Of a DNA stretch of 64,000 nucleotides, positions 1 through 8,874 are shown one piece after another. The stretch is from the NCBI RefSeq assembly GCF_000017805.1, contig NC_009767.1, positions 4,071,001 to 4,135,000 of the forward strand, written 5' to 3'. Origin of the DNA: Roseiflexus castenholzii DSM 13941 (GTDB lineage: Bacteria; Chloroflexota; Chloroflexia; Chloroflexales; Roseiflexaceae). How positions within the stretch are numbered: position 1 is the first letter of the stretch; each line of letters starts with the position of its first letter. A program made the translations under genes and the position numbers. Below the pieces are notes generated by a model. That model was not told the DNA's origin. It saw nothing but the letters and a program-made list of their open reading frames with translations, and did no database searches.

Positions 1-974
1 TTCCATTCCCACTCTACCCCGACATCCGCTTTACGCCGCCGCAACCGGGCATCGTGCCGGCACTCCGGCAGTTCCGCCCCGATCTGATCCATCTCGCCGG
101 TTTGATGGTTTTGGGTCCGGCGGCGCGTTTTGCCGCGCAGCAGTTGCGCATCCCGGCAATCGCCACCTATCACACCGATCTGCCTGCGTACAGTGTTTAC
201 TACGGATTGGGCGCGCTGCGCCTGGCAGCATATTCGTATTTGCGCTGGATTCATAACGCCTGTGCGCTGACTCTGTGCCCATCCTCGGCGATCCTGGCAG
301 ATTTGCGCAAGCGCGGATTTCGGCGGCTCCGCCTCTGGGGTCGTGGCGTCGATACCATCAGATTTCATCCGGCGCACCGACGCGCGGAGTGGCGCGATGC
401 TATCGGTGCGCGCGCCAACGAGTGTGTGTTACTCTACGTTGGGCGCCTGGCAGCCGAAAAACGGCTCGATCTACTGGCAGAAGCGTTGCGCGACATGGAA
501 GGCATTCGTCTGGTGCTGGTCGGCGATGGACCGGCGCGACAACAGATTGAACGTCGGTTTGCCGGGATGCCAGTGACGTTCACCGGCTTTCTTAATGGGC
601 ACGATCTGGCAGTCGCCTATGCCAGCTCCGATCTGTTCGTCTTCCCTTCCGATACCGAAACATTCGGGCAGGTAGTTCAGGAGGCAATGGCATCGGGACT
701 ACCGGTCGTCGCCGCGCGCGCCGGCGGCGTCATCGATCTGGTGCGAAATGAAGAAACCGGCGTCTTCTTTGCGCCGGGATCGGCATACAGTTTGCGTACT
801 GCCGTCAACCGCCTGGTTGCCAACCCCGGTCTGAGCAGGGCGTATGGTCAGGCAGGGCGCGCCGCAGCCGAGCGGCGATCCTGGACCCGGGTGCTCGATG
901 AACTCATGGAATACTATCGGCGTGCATTGCGCTGGCGTCCACGCCTGCTGGCACTCAGGAGAACCTGGTCATGA
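1..974 (+). CDS. GT4-family glycosyltransferase (5' end outside window)
   Basis: Partial gene. The frame is open from base 3 to the TGA at 972-974, and the residues before the first GTG (base 54) still read as protein, so the real start lies upstream; about 323 residues are visible. It looks like a GT-B fold GT4 enzyme of the GDP-mannose-dependent alpha-mannosyltransferase type, moving a sugar from a nucleotide donor to a lipid or glycan acceptor on the cytoplasmic side. Visible marks are the donor-domain start YVGRLAAEKRLDLL, a GDGPARQQIE segment, and the EX7E motif in TETFGQVVQEAMASGLPVV. The next gene starts inside its stop codon (ATGA overlap), so the two are translationally coupled. Donor and acceptor cannot be read from sequence. 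Confidence 0.9.
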   Translation, partial: PFPLYPDIRFTPPQPGIVPALRQFRPDLIHLAGLMVLGPAARFAAQQLRIPAIATYHTDLPAYSVYYGLGALRLAAYSYLRWIHNACALTLCPSSAILADLRKRGFRRLRLWGRGVDTIRFHPAHRRAEWRDAIGARANECVLLYVGRLAAEKRLDLLAEALRDMEGIRLVLVGDGPARQQIERRFAGMPVTFTGFLNGHDLAVAYASSDLFVFPSDTETFGQVVQEAMASGLPVVAARAGGVIDLVRNEETGVFFAPGSAYSLRTAVNRLVANPGLSRAYGQAGRAAAERRSWTRVLDELMEYYRRALRWRPRLLALRRTWS

Positions 975-1693
975 CTATCTGGAGCAGAGCGGATATTCAC
1001 ATTCACACGCGGTACAGCGACGGGCACAGTTCGGTCGCACAGGTGCTCGAATACGCCGATCATATCGGATTGCGCGTCATTGCCATCACCGATCATGACA
1101 CGATCGATGGCGCGCTCGAGGCGCAACGCATGGCGCGTGGCTTCGACGTTGAGGTAATTATCGGCGAAGAGGTGTCCACCACCGATGGTCACCTGCTGGT
1201 GTTGTTTCTCACACATGCGCTCCCTCCGAGACGACCCGCGTCCGAAACGATTGCTGCTGCCCACGCGCAGGGCGCCCTGTGCATCGTGGCCCATCCCTTC
1301 GACTGGCTGGTCTCTTCTTTCGGCACACCTCTGCTCCGCTACTGCGGCGGCGATCATCCAATATGGCCCGTTGACGGCGTCGAGGCGTTTAACGCCAGTC
1401 TGCCGCTGCCGGGCATGAATGCGCGCGCAGCTTCCGTCGCAACCACGCTTGGTCTACCCGCCTGCGGCGGAAGCGATGCGCACCATTTCTCGACAGTGGG
1501 GCTTGGATACACCCTCTTCCCCGGCACAACCGCCAATGATCTTCGTCAGGCAATAATCCACGGCGAAGTGCAGGCCAGTGGACGCTCGTGGGCTGCTGGA
1601 CACTACGCTGCTGTGGCGGGCCTGCGCGCCCGCCGTGGGCTTGCCCGCGCTGCGCGCGCCGTCACACGTCCAGCGCGCGCCATGAGCCGGTGA
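971..1693 (+). CDS. PHP-domain metal-dependent phosphoesterase
   Basis: A 240-residue protein with the whole polymerase-and-histidinol-phosphatase fold. Metal ligands are visible in order: HIHTRYSDG near the N-terminus, ITDHDTIDG, GEEVSTTDGH, VAHPFDW and GSDAHH. Stand-alone PHP proteins of this size hydrolyse phosphoesters, including nucleotide 3',5'-bisphosphates or short RNAs, using two or three metal ions; the substrate here is unknown. It overlaps the glycosyltransferase stop by four bases (ATGA). The last 30 or so residues are Arg/Ala-rich and look like low-complexity tail. No signal peptide, so cytoplasmic. Confidence 0.88.
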   Translation: MTIWSRADIHIHTRYSDGHSSVAQVLEYADHIGLRVIAITDHDTIDGALEAQRMARGFDVEVIIGEEVSTTDGHLLVLFLTHALPPRRPASETIAAAHAQGALCIVAHPFDWLVSSFGTPLLRYCGGDHPIWPVDGVEAFNASLPLPGMNARAASVATTLGLPACGGSDAHHFSTVGLGYTLFPGTTANDLRQAIIHGEVQASGRSWAAGHYAAVAGLRARRGLARAARAVTRPARAMSR

Positions 1694-2035
1694 AGCGTGT
1701 CTGCTGTCAGTGACGAGTAGCGAGTGGCATGCCTACGCTGGCTGCTCGCTTTCCAACCGCGCGCCGCCCCCATAACAGTCTCCAACCGATTCTGCTATAC
1801 TCAACGGCGCATGTGCTGAGCAGCCCGTCCCTATGCACGAGGACGCAACTGTCCACGGTTGGGGTAAACGATGAGCAGTCGTCCAAACCGGATGTCGGGG
1901 ATTGCCCCCGCACAGAAGAAGCGGCGACAGAAGGACCTCTGCCAGCACGATGCGTGGTGTCCCATCGCCCCGAGGCGCTACGCATCACGCCTGCAATCCC
2001 AGGAAGAGCGTAGACAATTCCAGAAGGAGAGATGT
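1694..2035 (+). other. Intergenic region with long 5' leader
   Basis: 342 bases between the PHP gene and the methyltransferase. It contains the extended -10 promoter at 1793-1801. The rest would be a leader of over 200 nt. The methyltransferase frame stays open back to an ATG at 1871, but those 55 residues are rich in Arg, Lys and Gln, match no family I know, and lack a good ribosome site, so I treat them as untranslated. Confidence 0.4.
1793..1801 (+). promoter_or_regulatory. Extended -10 promoter
   Basis: TGC-TATACT. No convincing -35 box. It is the only promoter-like element between the PHP gene and the TrmH-type gene; transcription would start near 1808. Confidence 0.45.
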
Positions 2036-3361
2036 GTGGCTGTCGTTATCGAAAACCCCGACGCCGCCCGCTCAGCGCTGATCGACCTGCTGCGCCGGGA
2101 ATATACGGTTGACCACGATGCCCTGATCGCCGATGTTTTCGGCGCCGACCAGGCAGGGCTGTGCGTTCTCGCGTCGGGGTGGGGAAGCATCGAAGGCGTG
2201 CTGGCATCCCAACCGGAGACGCGCTGTGCCGCCACAACGCGCGCACTAGTCGTTGCTGCTCACGAACGCGCACTGCGCGACCTCCTGCTTGCTGCGCCAC
2301 GCGGCGATGTGCTCCTGTTCCTGGTCGTCGGCAATTGGACGCTGCCAACGCTTGCTGAGTTGTTCGATGGGCGCGAAGTCGCGCCGTACCCACTGTTGAG
2401 TTACCCCGGCATCCACCTCTTTGTGGGAGTTCGTCGTGGCAGCGGAGCGCTTCCTGTGATCGACGACAACACCTTGTTTCGTGGCCCGCCCCTGGCGCAC
2501 GCCGCCCTGCCGCGCCCGGCCGGCGGGCAGAACCTCAGTAGCGCCAGAGACCCGATGGTCGCCCGTTTGCGCGACCTTGGCAATGCAGCAGGGCGGCGCG
2601 CGCGCGGCCAATTTCTTGCCGAAGGACCACTCCTCGCCTTCCGCGCCCTCGATGATCTGCCGGTCGAAGACCTGTTCTATACCGGCGAGTTGCTGCGCGA
2701 CCCGGCAGGCACAGTGTTGCTTCGGCGCGCGGCAGACCTCGGCGTACCTGCGCACCGCATCTCCGAAGGGCTGATGGGGCTGATCACTCCCACCCGCCCA
2801 ATCCCCAGCGTCATCACTGCGATCTGGGGACAATTGCGCAACGTCGCCGACTACCGACCCGGCAGGCGCGCCGTTATTCTAGCGACCGAGCAGATCAACA
2901 ATCCCGAAAACCTGGGCATGACGCTGCGCACTGCCGACGCCGCCGGGGTCGAGGCAGTGATCGTGGCGGGCAGCGGCGCCGATCCATTCCACCGCGAATG
3001 TGTACGCGCTGCGCGCGGCGCCGTGGGGCGCATCCCGATCTATACCTGCGCCGATCTCCCCACCTGGGTCGGTCAGGCACGCGCACGGGGCATCCACGTC
3101 GTCGGCGCAACCGGCAACGTCGAGCGCACCCTGTACGACGCCGATCTGCCATTACCGCTGATGATCATCGTCGGGAACGAAACCGAGGGTCTGACCGACG
3201 CGACGCTGGCGGTCTGCTCGTCGCTCGTGCGCATCCCGATGGCGCCGGGGCAGGACTCATTGAACGTCGGCGTAGCAGCGGGGGTGATCCTGTACGACAT
3301 CGTGAGGAGGAGGTTATGTGACCGTCACCTCGCGCCGACCAAAAACCCAACCACTGCCTGA
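2036..3361 (+). CDS. TrmH/SpoU-family RNA 2'-O-methyltransferase with extra N-terminal domain
   Basis: A 441-residue protein read from GTG 2036, which has AGGAGA six bases upstream. Residues ~172-250 form the L30e-like substrate-binding domain (RLRDLG...FLAEGPLLAFRAL). Residues ~277-425 form the SPOUT knot catalytic domain with motif 1 NNPENLGMTLRTADAAG, motif 2 IVGNETEGLTD and motif 3 IPMAPGQDSLNVGVAAG. It should transfer a methyl group from SAM to a ribose 2'-OH of rRNA or tRNA. The first ~150 residues are not part of usual TrmH enzymes; they contain LIDLLRREY and hydrophobic stretches, and resemble the N-terminal part of GNAT-like proteins, but I cannot confirm that. Its end overlaps the convergent hydrolase gene by 37 bases. 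Confidence 0.85.
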   Translation: MAVVIENPDAARSALIDLLRREYTVDHDALIADVFGADQAGLCVLASGWGSIEGVLASQPETRCAATTRALVVAAHERALRDLLLAAPRGDVLLFLVVGNWTLPTLAELFDGREVAPYPLLSYPGIHLFVGVRRGSGALPVIDDNTLFRGPPLAHAALPRPAGGQNLSSARDPMVARLRDLGNAAGRRARGQFLAEGPLLAFRALDDLPVEDLFYTGELLRDPAGTVLLRRAADLGVPAHRISEGLMGLITPTRPIPSVITAIWGQLRNVADYRPGRRAVILATEQINNPENLGMTLRTADAAGVEAVIVAGSGADPFHRECVRAARGAVGRIPIYTCADLPTWVGQARARGIHVVGATGNVERTLYDADLPLPLMIIVGNETEGLTDATLAVCSSLVRIPMAPGQDSLNVGVAAGVILYDIVRRRLCDRHLAPTKNPTTA

Positions 3362-4254
3362 TTCACATCTGCTGCGCGTTCTTCGTAGGGCAGGTGACCG
3401 GTGCGGTCGTAGACGATCAGGCGAGCATCGGGGAGAATACGTTCCAGGCGGCGTCCCTCGTCCACCGGAAAGACCGTGTCGCCATCACCCCAGAGCAGCA
3501 ATATCGGCGGACGGATCGCCGCCAGGTTCTCCGGCACCGGCAATGGTCCGTCCTTTGGCGAGCGCGCCTGCCAGACCTGCGCCGCCGCTGTGCCGCGCAC
3601 ATACAGGGGTGCGGCATATCCAGCAATCACCTCATCGGTCAGCCAGTCGTCGCGCTTTGCGAGTGAACGCAGCCCAACCCCGACCAGCGACGGCGCCAGG
3701 ACGTAGTACGCGAGCGCCTGACCGATGAGCGGCAGGCGAGCAAGCGCCGCAATCGGCGGACGCCCAATGGTGAACGCTTCCGGGCAGATTGCCACAATGC
3801 GCCGAACCCGTTGTGGAGCAAGCAGCGCAATCTGAAACGCCACCCGCCCGCCAAACGAGTGACCCACCACATCAAACGTGCCAATACCGAGAGCATCGAG
3901 CGCCTGCAACAGCGTAAGCGCCTGATCGTGCGTCGAATAGACCGGCGCCACAGGACGGGGAGAAGCGCCGTAGCCAGGGAGATCAATCGTCACCGCCCGC
4001 CGTCCGGCAGCAACCAGTGCGGCGCGTTGCGACCGCCAGGCGAATGCCCATGCCGCAAACCCGTGGATGAGCAGCACGACCGGAGCGTCGCGTGGTCCCT
4101 CATCGGTGTAGTGCAGGTCGTACCCGCCAACGCGCACAAAATGCTGAACACCCGGCAGTTCAGCCGGGCTTAAACGCTCCCGAAGCGGTGTGAGCGCAAG
4201 CGGGGCAAGCAACGCTGCCATACTCACAGCGGCAAATGGCGGCAGTGGATTCAT
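3325..4254 (-). CDS. Alpha/beta hydrolase
   Basis: 309 residues with the complete alpha/beta-hydrolase fold. Visible are the oxyanion strand VVLLIHGFAAWAFAWR, the nucleophile elbow VVGHSFGGR (Ser), the acid in LLWGDGDTVFPVDEG (Asp), and the His in RTGHLPYEERA. The N-terminus has a short hydrophobic run (PPFAAVSMAALLAPLALTPL) that may anchor it to the membrane. The start ATG directly follows the hflX stop (TAGATG), so it is the second gene of an hflX operon. Substrate unknown; the cap region between strand 6 and the acid gives no clear class. Confidence 0.88.
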   Translation of the reverse strand: MNPLPPFAAVSMAALLAPLALTPLRERLSPAELPGVQHFVRVGGYDLHYTDEGPRDAPVVLLIHGFAAWAFAWRSQRAALVAAGRRAVTIDLPGYGASPRPVAPVYSTHDQALTLLQALDALGIGTFDVVGHSFGGRVAFQIALLAPQRVRRIVAICPEAFTIGRPPIAALARLPLIGQALAYYVLAPSLVGVGLRSLAKRDDWLTDEVIAGYAAPLYVRGTAAAQVWQARSPKDGPLPVPENLAAIRPPILLLWGDGDTVFPVDEGRRLERILPDARLIVYDRTGHLPYEERAADVNQAVVGFLVGAR

Positions 4255-5619
4255 CTATGCAGCACAAACGGGGCGTGAAAACGGCTCGAACCAGCGCAGC
4301 AGATCAACCGGTAAACGCCCGGCAATCAACGTTCCTTCCGCTTCGTACCGCTCCTCATCGATCACGCCGCGCGTATGCCAGAGCGACACCAGATCGTTGC
4401 GGCGGTAGGGGATCAGCGCCGTCAAGGGCATCATACGCTCGCTCAGCGTCTGCTCGATGCGGCGCAGCAATGTATCGAGACCCCACCCCTTGCGCGCCGA
4501 CACTGCCACATAGTCATCCGGCATACCGAGCGTTTCTGCAATGCTGCCCACTTCGGCTTCATTGATGCCGACCATGAGATCAACTTTGTTGAGCACGGTG
4601 AGGGTCGGGCGATCCTCCACCTGAAGATCACGCAGCGTATCGAGAACGGTCTGCGTCTGTTGCGCTGCGTTCGGATGAGTAATATCAAGCACGTGGAGCA
4701 CCACATCCGCCTCGCGGATCTCTTCGAGCGTTGCGCGGAATGCCGCCACCAGGTGCGTCGGCAGTTTCTGAATGAACCCGACGGTATCGGTCAGAAGAAT
4801 CTGCTGCCCGCCGGGAAGCGTCACCTGGCGCGTCGTCGGATCGAGCGTGGCGAACAACCGGTCCTCGGCGCGTACATTCGCCCCCGAAAGCGCATTGAGC
4901 AGCGTCGATTTGCCGGCGTTCGTGTAGCCGACGATGGCGACAACCGGAATACCGCTCTGGCGCCGGCGTTCACGGTAAACTTCGCGGTGGCGATGCACTT
5001 CCTCGATCTGCTGTTCGAGCCACTGGATGCGGCGCGCAATCAGGCGCCGGTCGACTTCCAGCTGTGTTTCACCCGGACCGCGCAGACCGACAACGCCGCC
5101 TGCGGAAGCGCCGCCACCGCCAGCCTGACGCTCCAGGTGCGTCCACTGCCGTCGCAGGCGGGGAAGCAGGTAGCGGTACTGCGCCAATTCGACCTGCACA
5201 CGACCTTCATGGGTCTGTGCGTGGCGCGCGAAAATGTCGAGGATGAGACCGGTACGGTCCAACACGCGCGTCTGCAAGGCGTCTTCGACATTGCGCGCCT
5301 GCGCTGGCGTCAACTCATCGTCGAACACCACGAGGTCGTAGTGCAAGGTGTCACGCAGCGCAGCAATTTCCTCGATCTTGCCAGGACCGATGAAATAACG
5401 CGGGAAGGGTTGCTTGAGGCGCTGATAGGTGCTGCCCACCACGTCAAGACCAGCGGTATCAGCCAGCAGAGCCAGTTCTTGAAGCGAGTCTTCCGCTTTC
5501 CATGCACTGCGGCTACCGGTCAATTCCACACCAACAAGAAAAGCGCGTTCACGGGGCGGGCGAGTTTCGTAGAGGCGGCGCCCGCCGTTGGGTGTCGTCT
5601 GATCGTCTCTGATCGTCAT
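4255..5619 (-). CDS. hflX: GTPase HflX, ribosome-splitting factor
   Basis: 454 residues, the usual HflX length. An N-terminal HflX domain (about 1-190, with the Gly-rich loop QAGGGGASAGGVVGLRGPGE) precedes the G domain: G1 GYTNAGKST, G3 DTVGFIQKLP, G4 LNKVDL, G5 SARKG. HflX binds the 50S subunit and splits stalled or hibernating 70S ribosomes, notably in heat stress. Start ATG is chosen because AAGGAG lies just upstream, although the spacer is very short. An extended -10 element sits about 34 bases before the start. The alpha/beta hydrolase follows without a gap. Confidence 0.96.
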   Translation of the reverse strand: MTIRDDQTTPNGGRRLYETRPPRERAFLVGVELTGSRSAWKAEDSLQELALLADTAGLDVVGSTYQRLKQPFPRYFIGPGKIEEIAALRDTLHYDLVVFDDELTPAQARNVEDALQTRVLDRTGLILDIFARHAQTHEGRVQVELAQYRYLLPRLRRQWTHLERQAGGGGASAGGVVGLRGPGETQLEVDRRLIARRIQWLEQQIEEVHRHREVYRERRRQSGIPVVAIVGYTNAGKSTLLNALSGANVRAEDRLFATLDPTTRQVTLPGGQQILLTDTVGFIQKLPTHLVAAFRATLEEIREADVVLHVLDITHPNAAQQTQTVLDTLRDLQVEDRPTLTVLNKVDLMVGINEAEVGSIAETLGMPDDYVAVSARKGWGLDTLLRRIEQTLSERMMPLTALIPYRRNDLVSLWHTRGVIDEERYEAEGTLIAGRLPVDLLRWFEPFSRPVCAA

Positions 5620-5652
5620 GCTCCTTACACTATCGATGGTATCCGTGGCATT

Positions 5653-5661
5653 ATTCTAGCA
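5653..5661 (-). promoter_or_regulatory. Extended -10 promoter of hflX
   Basis: On the minus strand this reads TGC-TAGAAT, about 34 bases upstream of the hflX ATG. No clear -35 box. Confidence 0.5.
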
Positions 5662-5761
5662 CGTCCCGCTGTGTGGAGCAAGCAATATTGGCGCGTCGTG
5701 CGCCGACATGAACCGGCAGTGATCGTCGCGTTCACTGTCACATGCACAAATCCGTGTTCCC

Positions 5762-6241
5762 TCATGCCGGAGATACCGGCACGCCCCAGGATTGAAGTTC
5801 AGCCGCCACCGCCTCCACCAACCTGTCGAGATTCGCCAGCACCGGGTCCGACAGGTCCAGTCCCGGTTCGATCAGCAACGGTTCCATGCCCAACAACACG
5901 ATGCGCGACGGCGTATGCCCGCGCAGCGCCATCACTGCCAGGAGTTCCTGCAAGCCTACCTGATGCATCGACATCTTGAGCGCCAGGATCTGTGGTATCT
6001 GCTCGTTCTCTAACCGCACAATCGCGCCCGGCGGATGTCCGGCGTTGATGGCATCGAGGATCAAGAGATCGGCGATTCCTTCGAGATACGGGAGCAAATC
6101 CAGTCCCAGCGTTCCTCCGTCGAGCACAGTGACAGAATCTGGCACGCGGTAGCGTTGAGTCAGACGTTCGCAGGCGCGCACGCCCAACCCTTCGTCGCGC
6201 ATGATGATGTTGCCCAAACCCAGAACGAGAATTGCTGGCAT
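5762..6241 (-). CDS. hupD: Hydrogenase maturation endopeptidase (HyaD/HupD type)
   Basis: 159 residues from ATG 6241, whose protein begins MPAILVLGLGNIIMRDEG as usual in the family; an in-frame GTG at 6268 would add nine residues. The protease removes the C-terminal tail of the large subunit once nickel is inserted. The three nickel-contact positions of the family are present: Glu in MRDEGLG, Asp in LLILDAINAG and His in KMSMHQVGL. It is the last gene of the small-large-cytochrome-protease operon, about 105 bases after the cytochrome gene. Its substrate, the tail after DPCMACAVH, is encoded two genes upstream. Confidence 0.94.
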   Translation of the reverse strand: MPAILVLGLGNIIMRDEGLGVRACERLTQRYRVPDSVTVLDGGTLGLDLLPYLEGIADLLILDAINAGHPPGAIVRLENEQIPQILALKMSMHQVGLQELLAVMALRGHTPSRIVLLGMEPLLIEPGLDLSDPVLANLDRLVEAVAAELQSWGVPVSPA

Positions 6242-6346
6242 GAGTATCGTTCTTTCCGCTATGCGCACAGGGGGGCCGCCAGCGCGCCCCTACGCTGCGC
6301 CATTCGCGCGGGCATCCGGCACACCTCTACTATCTATGCGGAACGT

Positions 6347-7123
6347 TCAACTTTCGACTTTCCCGCCTGCAACCTTCACCTGCTGCGTCGTCGGCTCCGC
6401 TACCTGCGGCGCTTTGCCGTTCTGTTTGCCATTTTGCGCGATCACCTGCTCGATCCAGTCCGGCTGCTGCTCCCTGGGAAGGAACTTATAGCCACTGAAG
6501 ATGCTCGACATCAAACCGTTCCCCTCTTCCATGTCGATCAACCACGCGGCGTACACATGGTGAACGACAAACGCCAGGATCAGGTACATAATGATGTGAT
6601 GTCCCAGCCGCAGCGTTTGAAGCGACACAAGGTTCGTCACCCAGTCGGTGAGCGTGTACCAGATGCTTGCAGGATGCAACTGACCGTAGAGCGTAAAACC
6701 GGTAAAAGCGCTCAAACCGTACAGGACAACAATGATCATGTACGATGTGCCTGCCAGCGCATTGTGCCCGGCAACCTCTGGAGGATTACGACGCAGGAAG
6801 AAGTAGTATTGGATCGCATGCCACATATTTGTGCGCCCTTCCTTCGTCAGGAAGGGAAACAGGCCACGCCAGCGCGCCCACTGATTGCCGACAAATGCCC
6901 AGTAGGTGCGCAGAATCAGGCTCGCCACGAAGATGTAGGCGAACACAAAGTGGAGAAACCGCATCGACCCCATGAAATAGATGCCCCACGGTTCGCGCGT
7001 GCTCACGAAAATGTACGGGTTGGCAATGTAGTAGCCGGTGAAGCAGAGCATGACAATGCTCAACACATTGACCCAATGCGTCAGGCGCACCGGGACTTCC
7101 CAGACATAGACTCGTCGTCGCAT
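6347..7123 (-). CDS. hupC: Ni/Fe-hydrogenase b-type cytochrome subunit (HyaC/HupC type)
   Basis: 258 residues from ATG 7123, which has GAGGTG five bases upstream; a GTG at 7135 overlapping the large-subunit stop is also possible. Four hydrophobic helices with haem-ligand histidines are visible (VRLTHWVNVLS, FLHFVFAYIFVASL, LGHHIIMYLILAFVVHHVY). In group 1 hydrogenases this subunit holds two b haems, anchors the catalytic dimer to the membrane and passes electrons from H2 to quinone. The C-terminus (about 35 residues, many Gln/Lys) is a soluble cytoplasmic tail. Confidence 0.93.
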   Translation of the reverse strand: MRRRVYVWEVPVRLTHWVNVLSIVMLCFTGYYIANPYIFVSTREPWGIYFMGSMRFLHFVFAYIFVASLILRTYWAFVGNQWARWRGLFPFLTKEGRTNMWHAIQYYFFLRRNPPEVAGHNALAGTSYMIIVVLYGLSAFTGFTLYGQLHPASIWYTLTDWVTNLVSLQTLRLGHHIIMYLILAFVVHHVYAAWLIDMEEGNGLMSSIFSGYKFLPREQQPDWIEQVIAQNGKQNGKAPQVAEPTTQQVKVAGGKVES

Positions 7124-7131
7124 GGCACACC

Positions 7132-8844
7132 TCACTGCACCCGGACGCGGGTAATCTCAATGCCACGGGCATCCACCAGGTGAACCGCGCACGCCATGCA
7201 CGGGTCGAATGAATGAATGGTGCGCAGGATTTCAATCGGCTGCTCCGGGTCGGCAATCGGCGTGTCGATCAGTGCGGCTTCGTAAGGTCCGCGCACATCG
7301 CGCGCATCACGTGGCGAGCCGTTCCACGTCGTCGGAACCACTGCTTGATAGTTGACGATCTTGCCATCTCTGATCCGCACCCAGTGCCCAAGCGAGCCGC
7401 GCGGCGCTTCCATCGATCCCCAACCAACCGCTTCCTGGGGCCAGTTCGCCGGACTCCATTTGGCGCTGTTGTGAACTACCAGGTTGCCGGCCGCCATATT
7501 TGCCGCCAGTTCGTCGATCCATCCCGGCAACAGTTCGGCGATCAACGCGGTTTCGATGGCGCGCGCCGCTGTGCGCCCCAGCGTCGAGAAGAGCGCCGCC
7601 GGACCAACTCCCAACTGTTTGAGTGCAGCGTTGACCAACTCCTGAATGCGTTGCTGACCGGAAGCGTATCCGACGAGCATACGCGCCAATGGACCGACTT
7701 CCATCGGCATGTCGTCGTAGCGCGGCGTTTTGAGCCAGGAATATTTGCCATCGGTGTTGAGCCAGTCGTAAGGCGGTTGAGGACCGGTGTAATTCGGGAT
7801 GGTCTCACCTTTCCAGGGATGGAGCGCCTGCTGATCGCCCTCGCCATAGCGGAACCAGGAATGCGCAACATATTCGGTCACGCGCTCGTGGTTCACCGGT
7901 TGCGGCTTCTGGTCGATATTCTTGTTCACAATCACACCGCGCGGCAGCCAGTAACTGGCGACGTTGCCATCTTTCGCAGCCGGGAAGTCGCCATACGACA
8001 GATAGTTGCCCACGCCAGCGCCAAGCCCTGCCCAGTCTTTGTAGAATGATGCGATAGCCAGAATATCGGGAATGTAGACCTTGCCCACAAACGTGCGCAC
8101 CTGATCGGCGAGCATTTTCAACTGCGCGATGCGGATGGTGTTGATCGCCTGCTGCGCATTCGGGTCGAGCGGCGCTGCCATCCCGCCGACGAGATATGTC
8201 TGCGGGTGGGGATTCTTACCGCCCAGAATCGCGTGAATTCTGATGACGTCCTTCTGCCACTCCAGCGCTTCCAGGTAGTGCGCCACGGCCATCAGATTGG
8301 CTTCAGGCGGCAGCGCATACGCCGGATGCCCCCAATAGGCGTTGCCAAAAATCCCCAATTGCCCGCTGTCAACGAACTTTTGCAATCGGTCCTGGACACC
8401 CTTGAAGTAGGCGGGCGACGATTTGGGCCAGTCGGAAATGCTCTGCGCCAGTTCCGATGTTTTGACCGGATCGGCCTTGAGCGCACTCACGATATCTACC
8501 CAGTCTAAGGCGTGCAGGTGGTAGAAGTGGATGACATGGTCTTGCACATATTGGGCGCCTGCGATGATGTTGCGGATAAGCCGGGCATTGTCGGGTATCT
8601 GAATATCGAGCGCGTTTTCAACGGCGCGCACCGATGCAAGCGCATGGACGGTCGTGCAGACGCCGCAGATGCGCTGCGCAAACACCCAGGCGTCGCGCGG
8701 ATCGCGTCCGCGCAGGACGATCTCCATGCCGCGGAACATCGTCGAACTGCTCCAGGCATCCACTACGCGCCCGCGCTCGATCTGCGCCTCGATACGCAGA
8801 TGTCCTTCAATGCGGGTGATCGGATCAATAGCAATTTTTGCCAT
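7132..8844 (-). CDS. hupL: Uptake [NiFe] hydrogenase large subunit
   Basis: 570 residues from ATG 8844, with GGAGGA six bases upstream; the frame extends nine codons further but without support. It binds the NiFe(CN)2CO site. N-terminal ligands are in RICGVCTTVH (Cys60, Cys63, His67) and C-terminal ligands in DPCMACAVH (Cys549, Cys552, His555). The 15 residues after that His are the peptide removed by the HupD protease. Sequence style and partners (Tat small subunit, cytochrome b) fit a membrane-bound, respiratory H2-uptake enzyme of group 1, giving electrons to the quinone pool. It starts 30 bases after the small subunit. Confidence 0.97.
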   Translation of the reverse strand: MAKIAIDPITRIEGHLRIEAQIERGRVVDAWSSSTMFRGMEIVLRGRDPRDAWVFAQRICGVCTTVHALASVRAVENALDIQIPDNARLIRNIIAGAQYVQDHVIHFYHLHALDWVDIVSALKADPVKTSELAQSISDWPKSSPAYFKGVQDRLQKFVDSGQLGIFGNAYWGHPAYALPPEANLMAVAHYLEALEWQKDVIRIHAILGGKNPHPQTYLVGGMAAPLDPNAQQAINTIRIAQLKMLADQVRTFVGKVYIPDILAIASFYKDWAGLGAGVGNYLSYGDFPAAKDGNVASYWLPRGVIVNKNIDQKPQPVNHERVTEYVAHSWFRYGEGDQQALHPWKGETIPNYTGPQPPYDWLNTDGKYSWLKTPRYDDMPMEVGPLARMLVGYASGQQRIQELVNAALKQLGVGPAALFSTLGRTAARAIETALIAELLPGWIDELAANMAAGNLVVHNSAKWSPANWPQEAVGWGSMEAPRGSLGHWVRIRDGKIVNYQAVVPTTWNGSPRDARDVRGPYEAALIDTPIADPEQPIEILRTIHSFDPCMACAVHLVDARGIEITRVRVQ

Positions 8845-8874
8845 AGCGCGTCCTCCGCTGCTGTGCTCCATCTG

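Noticed and set aside
1871..2035. N-terminal extension of the TrmH-type protein
   Set aside because: Arg/Lys/Gln-rich, no homology recognised, weak ribosome site; GTG 2036 has AGGAGA at the right distance.
4375..5979. 534-codon plus-strand open frame
   Set aside because: Antisense shadow of hflX; no recognisable motif, no ribosome site.
6035..7183. 382-codon plus-strand open frame
   Set aside because: Antisense to hydrogenase cytochrome b and protease genes, whose motifs are clear.
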